Source: Metarhizium brunneum
Taxonomy: Eukaryota > Ascomycota > Sordariomycetes > Hypocreales > Clavicipitaceae
Reading direction: 5' to 3'
Assembly (NCBI RefSeq): GCF_013426205.1
Contig: NC_089424.1
Span: forward strand, 2,294,001 to 2,358,000
DNA length: 64,000 bases
Shown: positions 1 to 13,400 of the stretch, one piece after another
Layout of the letters: every line of letters begins with the position of its first letter
How positions within the stretch are numbered: the stretch's first letter is position 1
Made by a program: the position numbers and the translations under genes
The notes under the pieces: generated by a model
Told to the model about the DNA's origin: nothing
The model's input: the letters and a program-made list of their open reading frames with translations, nothing else
The model's database searches: none

Positions 1-125
1 TGGCCAAACGCTTGCAATAAATAGCAAGACACTCAAATTTCAACAAATACAAAAAACATTTACCTCAACATCCTTCCTCCATTTTATAAACCACAAAATA
101 AAGCCGCCCAAAAAAATGGTGCACC
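1..125. other. window edge, 3' flank of the ABC transporter
   Basis: This AT-rich stretch lies just downstream of the ABC transporter stop codon and probably holds its 3' UTR. I see no gene in it. Confidence 0.4.
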
Positions 126-3100
126 TCAGCGTAATTTGCTCAAGATGACTTCCTTCAGCTTGGCCTTCTCTCCACTGTGTTCGCACAAATCTCTAAAGAT
201 GCTGCCTTCGGTCTCCCATAGTTCACGAGGCGAGCCAAATTCAGCAACAGTACCCTCACTCAGTACGAGAATGCGATCAAAGTCGGCAATGGTACTTAAT
301 CTGTGAGCAATAACAATGAGGGTGCTGTCAGTAAACTCCTCTCGAATGCTGCGCTGGATGAGAGCATCGGTGGCCATGTCCACAGCGGACGTAGCCTCAT
401 CCAGGACCATAACCTTCGGACGCGAAACAATAGCTCGAGCAATGCAGAGAAGCTGACGCTGGCCTTGAGACAAATTGCCGCCAGACTCTGAAATGCCGCT
501 GGACAAGTCGCGGAAGATGTTGGTATTCTTGGGGGCAATGGTCGACCCAGTAGTCGAAGATGCCTCGTTGGCGGGAGTGGCTGGAGCAGAATCGACCAAG
601 TGGACTCGCGACAGACAATCGGTCAATTCATCGTCTGTATGGTCGTCGAAAGGATCAAGATTACTCCGAACAGTACCGGAAAAAAGCACAGGATCCTGTC
701 AATTGCGTCAGAAATCAGCGTCACTAAAGGCTTTACTCGGATAGCATAACCTACCTGGGGAATAATGGCAAGACGAGATCGCAAATCGTGGAGTCGAATC
801 TTGGAAATGTCAATTCCGTCAATGAAGACTTGACCAGACCTAGCTTCAAGGAATCGGAAGAGCGCCAGAGTCAGCGACGACTTGCCAGCACCAGTGCGGC
901 CGATGACTCCGATGCGTTCATTGTTTTTAACATCGAACGATATTCCCTTCAAAACGGGAGGTAAGTCGTCCGCATAACTGACGACAAGATCCTTGACCTC
1001 CATAGTGCCAGTGGTAGGCCACGAAGCAGGAGGAATCTCCCCGCCCAAGTCCTCGGTCTCGACTTCCGTGTATTCAATCACGCGCTCGGCAGCATTCATG
1101 TCTAATTCCAAGGACGCATACCCTCGGATGGCCATGAGCATATTGCCAGAGAAGTCAAGAGCGAATGATAAAGTAAATCCAGCCATGGCAGCATTAACAA
1201 ATGAGGAGCCAACAACAATGGCACCAACCATGGTGGTGAAGACGGTCCCTATTAGTGCCATACGGAAACCCAACCAACGATTCAGAGTCCAAATATGGAC
1301 AGAGACTGTGTCCCAGTTATCAAGGTAAGAGTGCATTTGACCGACGTAGGTCTGAGTCTTCTTGAAGGCTCGCAAGGTAGACACGCCCGACAGCGACGAG
1401 TTGAAAAGCTCAAAGACTGGTGATTTGGCATTGCTCTCAATTCTTTTCACCGGCCGTGCGCCAGTCAAGAATCGGATAGCGATGAAACTAGCAACAAATA
1501 ACAATACGAGCGCCAAAGGAAGCATGAGAGTAGAAACCAAGAGAGCCGCCACGCAGACGCCCATCAGGCCCAAGACACGCCAGAACATAAAGCCAAGGTC
1601 CATAGTGATTCGGTTGTCGATGATATCAAAATCGGCGGTCAGACGGTTAAGAACACGACCGACAGGAACGGTGTCTAGCCAACGCAACCGAGTTCGCAAA
1701 ACTGTGAAGAGAATTCTGCGGAACAGTGTCCTGGCAGCCTTGATGCTCATAATAAAGGACCAGACAAATCGCAAAGTACCAATAATTCCACTTGCCGTAG
1801 CAATAGCTACATAGATCCAAAGGTAATACGACATGGTATGGCTATGCTCCTCACTATACGTTACGAGTCGAGAAGCGGAGGCTGAGTGTAGGGTGCTGTG
1901 CTCATATGATAGACCATACACCATACCATGTTCACGAGACGCATTCACAAATGTGTGCTCCTCAGAGGCACCTGTCCAAATACGTACCCACCAGTTGCGT
2001 CCGAGATTACCGGCTTCAAAGGCAATGAACAAAAGGATGCAGACACCCCAGAAAAACCATCCGCCGCTGCTGCTGAGGAAGGTGCCGTACACACGGGCTT
2101 TGACATTCCCCTTTGCACGAGCTTCATCCTCCACGAACTTCTTGGCGGTCTGAGATGGAACTTTGTGCAATGCGTTTTCGGACTCTTCGAGGTCCACAGC
2201 TTCCTCAACAGAAACTGCCTCGGAGTTGACGGCGGTTGCGCCGTCAGTCGTGTCTTCAACATAGACTTCTAGTTGAGTTTGTTCGTGGCTCTTAATGAGT
2301 TCGAGAGTGCCATCTTCAGCGAGGTCGGACGTAAGACCAGCATGGAGGACTGTTCCCTCTCCGAGTTCGACAAGATACTTGGTGATGGGTTCAACTAAAG
2401 CGACATGGTGGGTGACAAGAATTCGGGTTCTGCCTTTGCAGATCGGACCAGATATGCACCTTTCAAAGATCTGTCTGCCAACATGGGCATCCACAGCACT
2501 AAAAATATCATCCATGATGAGGATTTCGGCTCGAGAGTAAATAGCACGAGCTAGAGTAAGTCGCCACTTTTGACCGCCACTGAGATTGATGCCATTGGCG
2601 CCCAACTCAGTCTTGTCGCCATCATTCAAGATTTCAATATCTCTCTTCAAAGCGCAAACATCAAGAACAGTATTGTATCTGCTCTCAATGAAAGGCAAAC
2701 CAAAAAGAATGTTGTCACGGAGTGAGGCGCTCTCAAGCCACGGATTCTGGCCAACGTAGGCTACAGCACCGGGAAGAATCCAATTTCCGGGGTGTGCCTT
2801 GCCATCATGTCGTTCCAGGGGAGGAACAGTTCGAGGCACAAAAATGTTTCCTTCCAAGAGGTCCGACTCCCCAAGGAGAGCATTCAACACGAGACTTTTT
2901 CCCGATCCAGTTTTCCCCGAAATGACGGACAATTCACCGGCCGGGAAAGAAAGATTAACGTTGTTCAGAATGAATCGATCATCGTCTGGGACTTCGTCGT
3001 CAACAGGCCAAGCAATTGTCGCATTGTCAAAGGCCACATCGTGGCCTTCGGTGAGAATGTTCTTCATTTCGGGACCTTTTAGATATTTATCGATACGTCT

Positions 3101-5046
3101 AACTGAGACCAAGGTGTCAATGCCCCCAGTTAGGAGTTCCGGGAGAGCTGATAGCGATACCTCCAAACTCTTGAAGACTCCGATACTGACAAAGGCGACA
3201 GATGGCGCAAGAATTCCGTTGACAACAGCGTACACCGCCAGAGACGCTGCTGCAAGAAGAATAGGGCTCGCCACCCAAGAAAAGAATAGCATGCTGTCAG
3301 CCTTGAACACATCCTTCAGCGAAGAAATTTCGATCTCTCTCATTTCAAGGATCTTGTTTTCCCATTGGGCTTCCAGCGCTGAAAATTTGATTTGTCGCAT
3401 GCCTAGCAAGGCCTCGTTTATAACGGCCAATTTATTATCACGGTTCTTCATCAGTCGCGTCTCGGCCTTGAGATAGAATTTGGCGGCAACAGTGTTCGCA
3501 GGAAGAACAAGGGACCAGGCCAGAATACCAGCACCAAATGGTATCCAGCCAATGAGCTTAACAAGATAGCCAGAATAAACAAGAAGTTTACCAATGCTAC
3601 TAATGATGAAGAGTTGCATCATTGCAAAGTCGGCAATGTGTTTGGTATCCACACCAACGAGGTTCACAATTGCCTGGCGCGACTTCAGTACACTGTCTTC
3701 ATCGTCTCGAGCTTCTTCTTTCTTGCCCTTGTCCTTATCATTGCCCTTTGCGTCATCGGACGATTCGTCCTCTTTAGTTTTCTCTGCGGTTTTAACATTC
3801 TTTCGTCGAAGAGATTTTTCAAAGATTAGGGCTGCGAGCTGTCCTCTGACCGGAGCAAACAACTTGGTGATGGAAAACCAGACAATCCAGCCGTCCAGCC
3901 ACTAGAGCGTCAGTTAGTATGTTGGGAGGGACTCGAAAGGCCATTGGAAACTCGGACTTACCTGTTCGGCGAGAGTGAAGAGTCCCATGAGAAACACGAG
4001 AACCCACAGCTCACGAGATGCTACAATACCAGCATCGCGGTCTTCAAGCATCTGGACAAGACGGAGCATAGTCCAGAATGGACCAAGACCAATGATACAT
4101 CGGAAAACAATGATGGCCCATTGAAATACAAGACGTCTACCGTAGGCTACAAGCAAGGATTTCAAGAGGCTGCCCTGGTAGTTTGCCTTGTTCCAAGCGT
4201 CGACAAGCGACTCTGCTCGGATAGTGTGGTCGGGTCTAGGGATATCTTTCTCATCCAAATCGCCCTTTCTCTTGGCCGTCTCCAGGAGGTCATTGGCCCA
4301 GCTCCAGGTATACCGACTTAGAACGGTGGTGGACCACTCTGCATCAACTTTTTCGCCATTGTAGAAAACGTCCGGTCGTCGAGGCAGGCTTATGCAAGAA
4401 AAGGCCAGGGGAATGAGAATGACGGCATTAACGATTCGCACAATGAGATTGACGTCTTTTCCTGGCGATGCAAAATTGCTCACATGGTAGACTTGGGCAG
4501 CACTAACGGCGACAGTGATTAGGGAAGAGAGAAAGGTCCAAAGGCCGAGGTCGTGAGACTTGACAGGCGAATGCTGGGCACCAATACAGACGGCCTGCAA
4601 GACAATGGCTGCCTATAACAACGGACCGACAGATTAGTGCACATGTTCAATTAATGTTTTTTTTCTGTTCATTAAAAAAAATTATCGCAAAAAGTCCTAG
4701 ACAAAATCAATTGCAAATCTATTTAGGAACTTACCCAAGTCCCGGTGGTGAGCCAATTTTCCAAGTTCAGGCCATCACCAAGGGGGTTAAGGATGGACAA
4801 AACGGTAGTAGTAACGGAGAGTCCAAAGCCAAGCACAGAAAAAACCAGGATACAAGCTTTCGGCTTCTTGTTCGAAAACGCAGCCATTGACTCTGGCGTA
4901 GCCTTACCATCAACATCTTGATAGAAGTTGTCCGGAGGCGTGCGGTGTCGGGCTTGGGCCAAACTGGCAAAGACTCCAGGAAACGTGATGAGGCCAGTGG
5001 CTCCCAAGACTGCGGCAGAGAGCGGAAGGAGAATTGGGACCGTCAT
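126..5046 (-). CDS. ABC transporter, ABCC/MRP subfamily (YBT1/bile-acid-permease-like)
   Basis: Full-size ATP-driven exporter of the ABCC family, predicted in vacuolar or plasma membrane and moving organic anions, conjugates or drugs; the substrate cannot be read from sequence. Four exons, all phase 0: 4735-5046, 3962-4612, 755-3901 and 126-695, giving about 1559 aa. The order is an N-terminal TMD0 of about five helices, TMD1, NBD1 (Walker A GKTGSGKS near residue 650, signature LSGGQ), TMD2, and NBD2 (Walker A GRTGAGKS near 1322, signature LSQGQ near 1445, Walker B VMVLDEA near 1464). NBD1 has Asp in place of the catalytic Glu ([10 protein letters not shown]), the usual degenerate site of ABCC proteins. 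The linker after TMD0 (SLPRRPDVF, then LSRYTWSWA) resembles fungal YBT1/VMR1 proteins. The ATG at 5046 is the first usable start, but homologues carry a few residues upstream of it, and the same frame continues upstream across a TAG, so the 5' end is uncertain. Confidence 0.88.
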
Positions 5047-5433
5047 GTTGACGAGAAATTGGCAAGCTCCTTCCCAAAGATTAACAGGAAATCTCTACAA
5101 TAACGGTCCTGCGAGAAAGCTCCAGCCTTCCAAGAGGAGCGCAGCAGTCATCAGAGGGAGCAATAAGCTCAGCGAGGGAAATGGAATCGCGATATGCAAT
5201 GTCGCGGCGGCTCCCCAAATCAGGGTCCGTGATGAGCTATCGCCTCAGCGCAAGTGCCAGGCCGAACAAAAGTAAAGCAAGAACAGGAAAACGAAACAGC
5301 TCAAGAAAACGGTTACGAAGTTCAATGGGTCATGAGATAGCAGATCATAGGTGCAGACCTGAACCAGGGCAAGAATATGAGCGAATAGAGGAGTGATAAG
5401 TAACTGACGCCAACAGAGAGGGTAAGGATGTAG
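5047..5433 (-). other. broken hydrophobic reading frame upstream of the ABC transporter
   Basis: The frame of the transporter's first exon continues upstream to 5433, interrupted only by TAG at 5095-5097 and TGA at 5245-5247. It encodes several hydrophobic, helix-like stretches. It may be a decayed N-terminal extension, a remnant of another membrane protein, or chance. No good splice pair bridges the stops. Confidence 0.35.
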
Positions 5434-5900
5434 TTATTCAATCCCAGCCTTGCAGTGGCTGCGCTACACACGGAGTGCAGGAAGCATCGAACTAAACTTT
5501 GTCCTCTTGTTTCTCCGTAAGCCAAACCCGTCGACGACTTGGGTGAGGAGTCATCGGGGAGCCTGGCCGGGTTTAGCTCCAACGAACAAGGGTCAGCTTG
5601 TTTTTTTTTTTCAAGCCAGGCTGCAAGCCATAAGCGAGTAATCAGTCCGGCCGTTGAGGTTGTGTCTAGTGTCTAGGTGATTCGGGGCTGTGGTCGCTGA
5701 TGGCGTTCGTACCAGATTTGGCCGCGGACCGTTGCTTTGGGCTTCTCAAAGCCCAGCACGGTACGGAGCACCCCGGTAGTAGGCTTGTTTGTCTCTTTGT
5801 GCCATTTTCATGCTCTCTCTGGTCGGGGTAGAGGTAGAGCTGAGGCAGGCCCAAGCTCCAAGACAAAATTGATCCAAGCCAGCACTCAATGGCCGGCAAG

Positions 5901-5909
5901 TACTCCGTA
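5901..5909 (+). repeat. dispersed nonamer TACTCCGTA
   Basis: Exact copy of a nonamer found four times in the window, always outside coding sequence. Function unknown. Confidence 0.4.
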
Positions 5910-8900
5910 TGTACAGGCTCGAGGGCTGCCTCAACGGGGGTGACAAGATGCGGGACGCTGAGCCGGTTTAGGAAGGTATGAGGTTCAACTGCTGGCCACT
6001 CTTCCCTTGCGAGGTCTTTGGCTCTCTGGACCAGTTGAACTGAACTTGACCCTTTGAGTTTACAGCCTCAAAATACGACGGAGCAGATGCCAGGGTTCCT
6101 GGGATGCCGGGATGCCGGGATGCAGCATCTGTTGGTCCCATACCGAGTACTGCCATCGCGCAATCAAAAAAAATCGTTCGCGTTGTCTGCAGGGCCTAGG
6201 TCCAGTGACCATCGGTGGGCAGCACGGGTGACCTATCCGTCCGTCCAGGTCCGTCAATCGAGAACTGGGGTCAAGTCGTTGTACGTACTCCGGACATATG
6301 AGCGTTGAATGCCTGACTCGATCATATCATGCATCTGCAGCGCAATGCCGATACAGCCCTTCAAGAACGACTCATCATGGTGCAATGCAATGCTCGCCAC
6401 CATGCCTATGACGCAGCGTTTCCGCGTGTACAGCACGACTGATGGACTGGTGACTGCGTTTTCAACTGTCAGCCATGACCCCGTCAAAAGTGCTCAAGCA
6501 CTCCATACTAGACGGCAGCGGCACCAACGACTACGTACTTTTTCGTGGAGGCATCCACTTGACGTGACACGGACTACGGAGCGGGAGTCCTGATGGAGAC
6601 GGTACAGGATGTTCAATAAGGACGCAGTGTCTCACCCTCCCGGCGCTTCATCTTGCGCTAGGTCGGTTGGCTGCAGGCGACAAATTTATCACGGGACGAT
6701 GGCAGCTGCGCTTCTGCCTGGGCAAGGCTACAACCGTTGAACAGCAAATCGATACCTCGAGGATTCGAGGCATTAGGTTTGGCAAGCATTCTTCTTCATC
6801 ACTCTACCGACCCGATCAACAGTCGACTGTTCTAAACCTTGAGCACTCTGCATAAACGCGATAGACCAAAGACAAGAAACGGGGCGATGACTGTGGAATT
6901 GCAGCTCCTGTCAATGCTCTCCTCGATGGAGAATTCCGGTGCACACAGCGGAGATGAGTCACGATCCAAATGACCCCAGGTGGTGTCGATCTAGCTCTTA
7001 GTGCTGAGCTGGTTGAAATTTTCGCACTGGCTGTCTCATCCATGTGCAATTGCACACCACTCCATCGTGCCTAGCAGTATCAAAGAAGCAAAATCTGTCT
7101 GTACAGATACTATCTGCTGAAGTGCGAGTTGCAAATTCGACAAGAACTACGCGAGATACGCGCACCACAAAGGGACCAATCACGCACGCCTCAGTTGCCG
7201 TGCTCAGCCTGGCGTTGGCAGCGAATTTCGGTTCAGTCAGCCACATAGTCGGTGGCTTGAGACATGCTATGGGTCTTGAAATACCCTTGAGAGCCTTTGA
7301 AATTGTACGAGAACAGAGAAAAATGCAATTGTTCCGATATTCTTTGATGCGTTCCGGACGGGTACTGCGTAAAGGATTTTAGGGCATCAGCCCAAGTTAT
7401 TTCTTCTAAGGGAACGATTATCTTCGACAAGGTCATACAGTGGGAGGCCAAAAGTATTTGACCAGATCAGATACCTGGCCATCGCGCTTTATACTATCAT
7501 ACATTACAGTATATCAGTGTATACTTGGTGAGGAAACATATTCTGCCACAGACTGTGGCTCTCACCTTCTTCGCGAACATCGATGCAGTCCACGATTGTA
7601 TTTGTCATTGTATTCTCTATACAGTCAGAGTGCTATTTTCTCAGTAGTTGATATCTACTCCATACTCCAAAACAACTGAACCTGGTGGACACATGCCGTG
7701 AGAGACGTGAAGAAGAAAGTCGGACAAAGAAACGATCCCATGATCGTGTTGTACAAGGCTACAGGGTATGACGCGCAATATGATTAGCCGTGGCCAAATG
7801 CGTCTCCTACTCCTACTACTAATCAGACATGGCAAGTCAAGTATCAAACAATCGCCATCATGGTCTGCGGAGTACGGGCCTAGCCTGATGACTCGCATCA
7901 CGATATCAGCCTGCCGGTTACGATGCGCTGCATACTCCAGGGTGAAGCAGAGCGTTGTTCGCAGTGGTCAACCCAGGTCCAGCTTTGACTGTCAAGCTTA
8001 ATCGACCCCATCCGCCTCCCCAGGAGCTGCGCGGGTATGCTGTGTCACTTGGATTATTGATTTTACGAGTCCTGAACATGCAACAGTAAGAAGTACACTG
8101 TCACTGGTCGCTATGTGCCCAGTCACGACAAATGCCCACCACACAGCAACCACTTTCGGGTGTTTTGCAGACGCCAACTTCGCTGTGCAGCATCGGATTT
8201 GTCGCTTTTGTCTGTGCAGAAACTGCCAAGGCAGTTGGAATCGGCCCGCAAGTCGGACTGGGAAAAGCGAGGCCGAGGCTGCCACAGGATAGTTTTCCCT
8301 TTCATGGTGCACAACCTTGTGTCAACTTCCTGACGAGGATGTCGACGGCTGCTGATTGGGGGCAAGCAACGGGCCCGGTGATAACATAGACCGCTTGTCG
8401 GCTCCTCGTCTCGAGGCGACAAAGGTGGCAAGTTGAGGGTGGCGATTGATGTACGGCGCATATGAGCGCGCTCTTGAGGCTGACCGTTGGAAGCAACAAG
8501 AGTGAGATTGGAGGTCTGAATGAGCTGAGACTGATTGTATGTGACTGAAGCCACGCGTAATCTGTGACAAGTTTGATTTACCATGCTACCGCCTCGAGCC
8601 CGTCATACTTGATATGGTTAACTCTTGATTCGAAAGAGAAACTTTCATCGTGCAAATATAGTTTGCCATGGCAAATCGCGTTTTTAGTCTGCTCCCGATG
8701 GCACCAGGAGGATCACCTTGACCCTACACCTGTAACAGATCTGCTGCGCATAACTGGGTGATTAGCCAGGCGTAGAAGCCGCTCCATCAACTATACGACC
8801 ATTTGAGTTCAGGACGGGGTTGCCGAACAGTATTGTGAGGTTGAGTTTAGATCCAAGATGCAAATCGTAGTAACTACTGCTACATGTTTTAGGCTGTGGA

Positions 8901-9849
8901 CAAAGTCGGGACATGTTGCATGTCACTCCTGGGTGGATTACTCGATATGGAGCATATGGTGGGAATATTACGCCCTAGATAGAATGGAAACAATAGCGAT
9001 TGAGTATTGTTCGGTGATTTTATCACGAAGAGTGTCCAGGCCAGCGTGAAAAGTCTCACGTGCAGGGCCGTCTGGAAACGCGATGCGGCACGACGACACG
9101 CTGAGCAAACATTGGCAGCATAAAACATTTCGTTCTAGCAAAGCAAATGCAGTCAGTCATCAGTGGGGTGACGGTTCACACTGCGAGGCGAGAGCTCGGA
9201 GCTCATCACCAACAGCTTACCCCATAAATTACATAGTACTGAGTGCAGGTGGTGCCAAAGGAACAGCGCCAGGACCAGCCACATTGACCAGCCCCAAATT
9301 CTATTCCAGACCCGGCTAGTACTAGGTCTGCAATGTGGCATGTTGTTGTAGCGTTGGCAAGGCAAAGCGAAGATCGGGTCGGGCGGCTGCTCGCCACGGT
9401 GGATTGGCAGGTTCGTTGTTGTCGGAGTGCATGTTGGTTGTGCTGGGCAGAGTGCTCAGTTGTCTTGGTTCTAGGACTGCATCCGGGCATGCTAGGCCCG
9501 GCTTGTGGTTCGAGCGGCTGTTCAAGGCCGATCAATTCGATAGACGCCCGTGGTCGACTGGCGATTGCGGGTTGCGATGAGATAGCTGGATGACTGTTCT
9601 AGATGATTGGAGGAGACTCGATGCCTGGTTGCGGGCTGCGTGCGGGCTGCGAGTCTGATTCTTGTGTCCAAGGATCGAGGCCAGGACACCGTAGATCTCT
9701 TCCGCCTTGTAAGCCAGTCAGGTCGCAGATGCAGCGTGTAGGGACATGGAGGGTTAAATGTTGCCTTGGACCAAGATGCTTGGACAGATAACCTTAACCA
9801 GACAAGATAGTTGAAGTCTCTACCACCATTTGCATGTACATGTACAGAG

Positions 9850-9858
9850 TACGGAGTA
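9850..9858 (-). repeat. dispersed nonamer, reverse copy (TACGGAGTA)
   Basis: Second exact copy, read as TACGGAGTA on the + strand, in the gene-free stretch upstream of cac2. Confidence 0.4.
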
Positions 9859-10059
9859 TTGACTCTTTCTTGACCAGGCCAGGCCCCACCTCGAACGCGC
9901 AGACGACTGGCTCACTTCCTGGCCGGCTGGCTTCCCGTCTTTGTGCAATCGCGGTGCACATTGCCTTCACCAGACTGTTGCAAGTTGGGCGTACGTCTCA
10001 CGCCAGGCGCCACGTCGGATTCGATGGATCAATGATCTGACTGCCAAGTGACTGCTCCG

Positions 10060-10068
10060 TACTCCGTA
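10060..10068 (+). repeat. dispersed nonamer TACTCCGTA
   Basis: Third exact copy, directly preceded by a partial copy (GCTCCGTAC), about 630 bp upstream of the cac2 start. Confidence 0.4.
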
Positions 10069-10700
10069 CCGGGTGCACATCACTCGGGCGCCGGTGTACA
10101 TGCAAGTAGAGGACGGGCCACCAACACTCGCATTTGCTGCGCGCCAGGCCTGATGTGCCCCCCTTCGATCCATCAGTCCATCTCGCCATCGTCTTGCCAA
10201 GTGGGTGTCGACAACCAGGCTGGCTCCAACCGTAGCTCGTAGTTCGTAGTTCCTTGGCTTCTCGGTGGGCAACAAGGCCCAAGCAACCAAGGTCCCTCGC
10301 GTCTTATGTTCTCAAATGTTATGCATCCAACTGCATCTCACCTCACTTGTAATTTCCAACCGCCAATCCGTTTCCTCCTTGTCCCCTTTTGTAGCAACGA
10401 CCTCGCCAACTCTCTCTTGCGACCTTTGCTCCCTCATCGCTTGCCGTTTACCGCAGGGCACTCATTCTTGTCCATTTACACGAACTCACCACGGTCGAGT
10501 GTAGCCGGATTTCAACACTCTGAGAGCTCGATACTACACGCACTTCGACGTGCTCCGTACCTCGACGCAACTAGACAACCCCAGACCCCAGCCGAGCCGC
10601 AAGCTACCGTCTAGAACCGCAAACACAAGACCTCCCACCATCAATCTACATCCCACATGCGGTGCAGTGGCCGGCCGCCCTAGCATCCGCCTTTATCACG

Positions 10701-13024
10701 ATGAAAGCCACGCCGCTCATCATCAATTGGCACGACCAAAACGCCCCTCTCTACTCGGCACACTTCGAGCCCGGTGGGAAGGGCCGTCTTGCTACTGCCG
10801 GTGGTGATAATCACGTTCGAATTTGGAAGGTCGAGTCCGATGGGCTGGAGCGAAAAGTCGACTACCTTTCGACCTTGTCCAAGCATAACCAAGCTGTCAA
10901 TGTAGTTCGCTGGGCTCCAAAAGGTAAGCATTGGTGCAATACTTGTCCTTGGGACCGCAACGCGTCTTTCTCGACAACCTTATCTGATGATTGCAATGCA
11001 TAGGTGAAACTCTCGCGTCCGCGGGTGACGACGGCAATGTCATTCTCTGGGTACCCAGCGAACTACCGCCCTCCAACTTTGGTGGAGATACACAGGACGA
11101 CAAAGAGTCATGGAGGGCAAAGCACATGTGTCGTTCTAGCGGAGCAGAAATATATGACTTGGCCTGGTCTCCTGATGCCATGCACTTCATCATTGGAAGC
11201 ATGGATAACATTGCTAGAATATATAATGCCAACTCCGGTAAATGGGTGGAATTCTACATCTTGATAATGCACAGCGAAGCTAATGATAACCAACAGGAAC
11301 TCTGGTGAGACAAATTGCCGAACATAGTCACTATGTCCAGGGCGTTACCTGGGATCCTTTAAATGAGTACATTGCTACGCAGTCTTCCGATCGATCTGTC
11401 CATATCTACTCCCTCAAGACGAAAGACGGCCAGTATACGCTCAGTCACGATGACAAGCCTCCGCGTCTGGCTAGTCACATTAAGGCTGATTTGCCGCCTC
11501 GACGGATATCGTCAAGCAGTCCTGCCCCTCCGGACTTTGGTCATCGGGCACAGCTTTCGATGGCAGAGTCGGCAACCTCTGTCGGCTCGCCTGTTCCTTC
11601 AGCGCCAGGCACTCCCACATCGATCCCCTTGCCGATGAATCCACCCAGTGTCGTGAGCCACAGCCGAAGATCGTCATTCTCTTCGCGACGTTCCGTTTCC
11701 CCTGCCCCAACACTACCTCTTCCCGCTGTGATGCCCATGGAGGCCTCACCTAAGCCGCAGCTAGGCACCAAGAACGCGAGTCTTTACGCTAATGAGACAT
11801 TGACGTCTTTCTTTCGCCGACTGACATTTACCCCGGACGGTAGTCTGCTGCTAACGCCGTCGGGCCAGTATCAAACTCAGCACCAATCAGAAAAGGATTC
11901 CAAACCAACCTACGAAGTCATTAATACCGTGTATATCTACACTCGAGGTGGGATCAATAAGCCCCCAATTGCCCATCTGCCAGGCCACAAGAAGCCTTCT
12001 GTCGTGGTCAAATGCTCTCCTGTATACTACACACTGCGCCCATCGCCTCCTGCTACGACGCATATCACCATCGACACCTCATCAGCCGAAGAGCAGTTGC
12101 CGTCGCTACCAGAGCCCATCTCCAAATCATCTCCCGGTGCTGCGGTAATGGAACCACCGCCGCCCCCAGCGAGTGTTTCATCTGAGATCAGTGCTTCCCA
12201 GTCGAAGCCTCTGGGTGTAGACACCGATGCATCGACGCCTGGTCCAAAGCCGGCCTTTTCCCTTCCATACCGTATGGTTTACGCCGTTGCAACCCAAGAT
12301 TCAGTGTTATTATACGACACACAGCAAAAGACTCCAATTTGCGTTGTGAGCAATTTGCATTGCGCTACCTTTACTGACCTGGCCTGGTAAACAGCTCCCA
12401 AAGCCCCCGACGTCCTGACTTCATTGACTAACATAGTTCAGGTCGAGTGATGGTCTTACCTTGGTGATTTCATCATCGGACGGATTCTGTTCTACTCTGT
12501 CGTTTGCAAGCGGGGAGCTGGGAGAAATTTACAAGGGAGAAGTTGGACCTCCAAAGCCTACAGCGGCTTCAACTGCCATACCCTCAAATCAAAACACACC
12601 AACCCCAACGCCCACAACGAGCTTCGCACCTCCGTCTCCTTTCCCCAATGGTTCGCATCACCAACACCGAAACTCAGCTAGTTCATTCACAGCACCGTCA
12701 CCGCCAGCCACAGCGCCTGCAGGATCACAACGACCAGCGTCGCCTACACGCTCCAACTCCACGTCGTCAATTGCAACACAGTCCTCGTCGGTTCCTACCG
12801 GCGTTGTGAGCAACCCGCCTCTTATTGCAGGCAGTGTCCCAGCCTTGACGGCAACCAATTCTTCCAAGGCCCAAGGCGTCCCCATCACAACCCCACCTGA
12901 AACGCCCAGGAGTGCTGCTGGAAGCGTTGCGGGCACGAAGCGCGATGCTAGCGAAAGTGAAAGGGAAGAGATCAAGGAGATAAAGAAGAGACGAATTGCG
13001 CCAACGGTTGTGGAGAAGCTATAA
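10701..13024 (+). CDS. cac2: chromatin assembly factor 1 subunit B (p60/Cac2), WD40 protein
   Basis: Middle subunit of CAF-1, the nuclear histone chaperone that deposits H3-H4 on newly replicated DNA together with p150 (Cac1) and p48 (Msi1). Four exons: 10701-10923, 11004-11237, 11297-12386 and 12442-13024, giving 709 aa; every junction keeps frame and uses GT-AG. The start at 10701 gives MKATPLIINWHDQ, and the stretch after it (YSAHFEP, then LATAGGDNHVRIWKVE) is the CAF-1 p60 first blade. More WD repeats follow (LASAGDDGNVILWVP; DLAWSPDAMHFIIGSMDN; YIATQSSDRSVHIYSL). A Ser/Pro-rich insertion separates blades near residues 220-290. The last 190 residues are low-complexity Ser/Thr/Pro followed by a basic KKRR segment, as in fungal Cac2. 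It ends about 380 bp from the convergent LigD-like gene. Confidence 0.93.
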
Positions 13025-13400
13025 AGAGTGTACAATAGGATGGGATTCAATTTGAGTTTTTCGAATTGATAGGAAAAGCTGGGCATGACAAGCTTCTGTA
13101 CACGAGAACACGAAGGCATAGCAAGAATTTTTGTACATGCATGAATTGGCGTTGATGGTAACGAACTGGAAAGGCGGTTTGAAAATTTGCGGCTCATTTA
13201 CTGCATCTTGCAATTTGATTCGTAAAGGCCGGGTGAAAGCTTGAACTCTGGTTTAGGGAATCTTTTTTTTTTTTTGGTAATAATATACCAATTAAAGATA
13301 CTGTACCAATTAGAGGAAACAATAGGTTATAGGGCCTGATACCGGGGCACCTTTGTTTCATGACTCAAAGCAGTTCTCGCAAGTTATGCCATGTATACAG
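13025..13400. other. convergent 3' ends of cac2 and the LigD-like gene
   Basis: Non-coding stretch with a poly-T run near 13262-13276. It probably holds both 3' UTRs. No gene seen. Confidence 0.5.

Larger units (their letters stand above)
5434..10700. other. long gene-free stretch upstream of cac2
   Basis: About 5 kb in which no frame shows a convincing protein. Open frames are short (150 codons or fewer), overlap in several frames and have low-complexity or implausible composition. I found no tRNA, 5S rRNA or transposon hallmark. It holds scattered copies of a TACTCCGTA/TACGGAGTA nonamer and mononucleotide runs (poly-T near 5600). The last few hundred bases are probably the cac2 promoter and 5' UTR, with pyrimidine-rich tracts. 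Confidence 0.5.

Noticed and set aside
2799..3476. Long open frame antisense to the ABC transporter
   Set aside because: It mirrors strong coding on the opposite strand and is rich in Ser/Arg as expected for an antisense shadow.
8123..8584. Open frame of 153 codons on the minus strand in the gene-free stretch
   Set aside because: Composition is not protein-like, other frames overlap at similar length, and there is no motif or plausible promoter context.
5434..10250. Repeat-induced mutation or transposon relic
   Set aside because: Base composition is not AT-rich, and there is no TpA excess by eye, no terminal repeat, and no transposase or reverse transcriptase motif.
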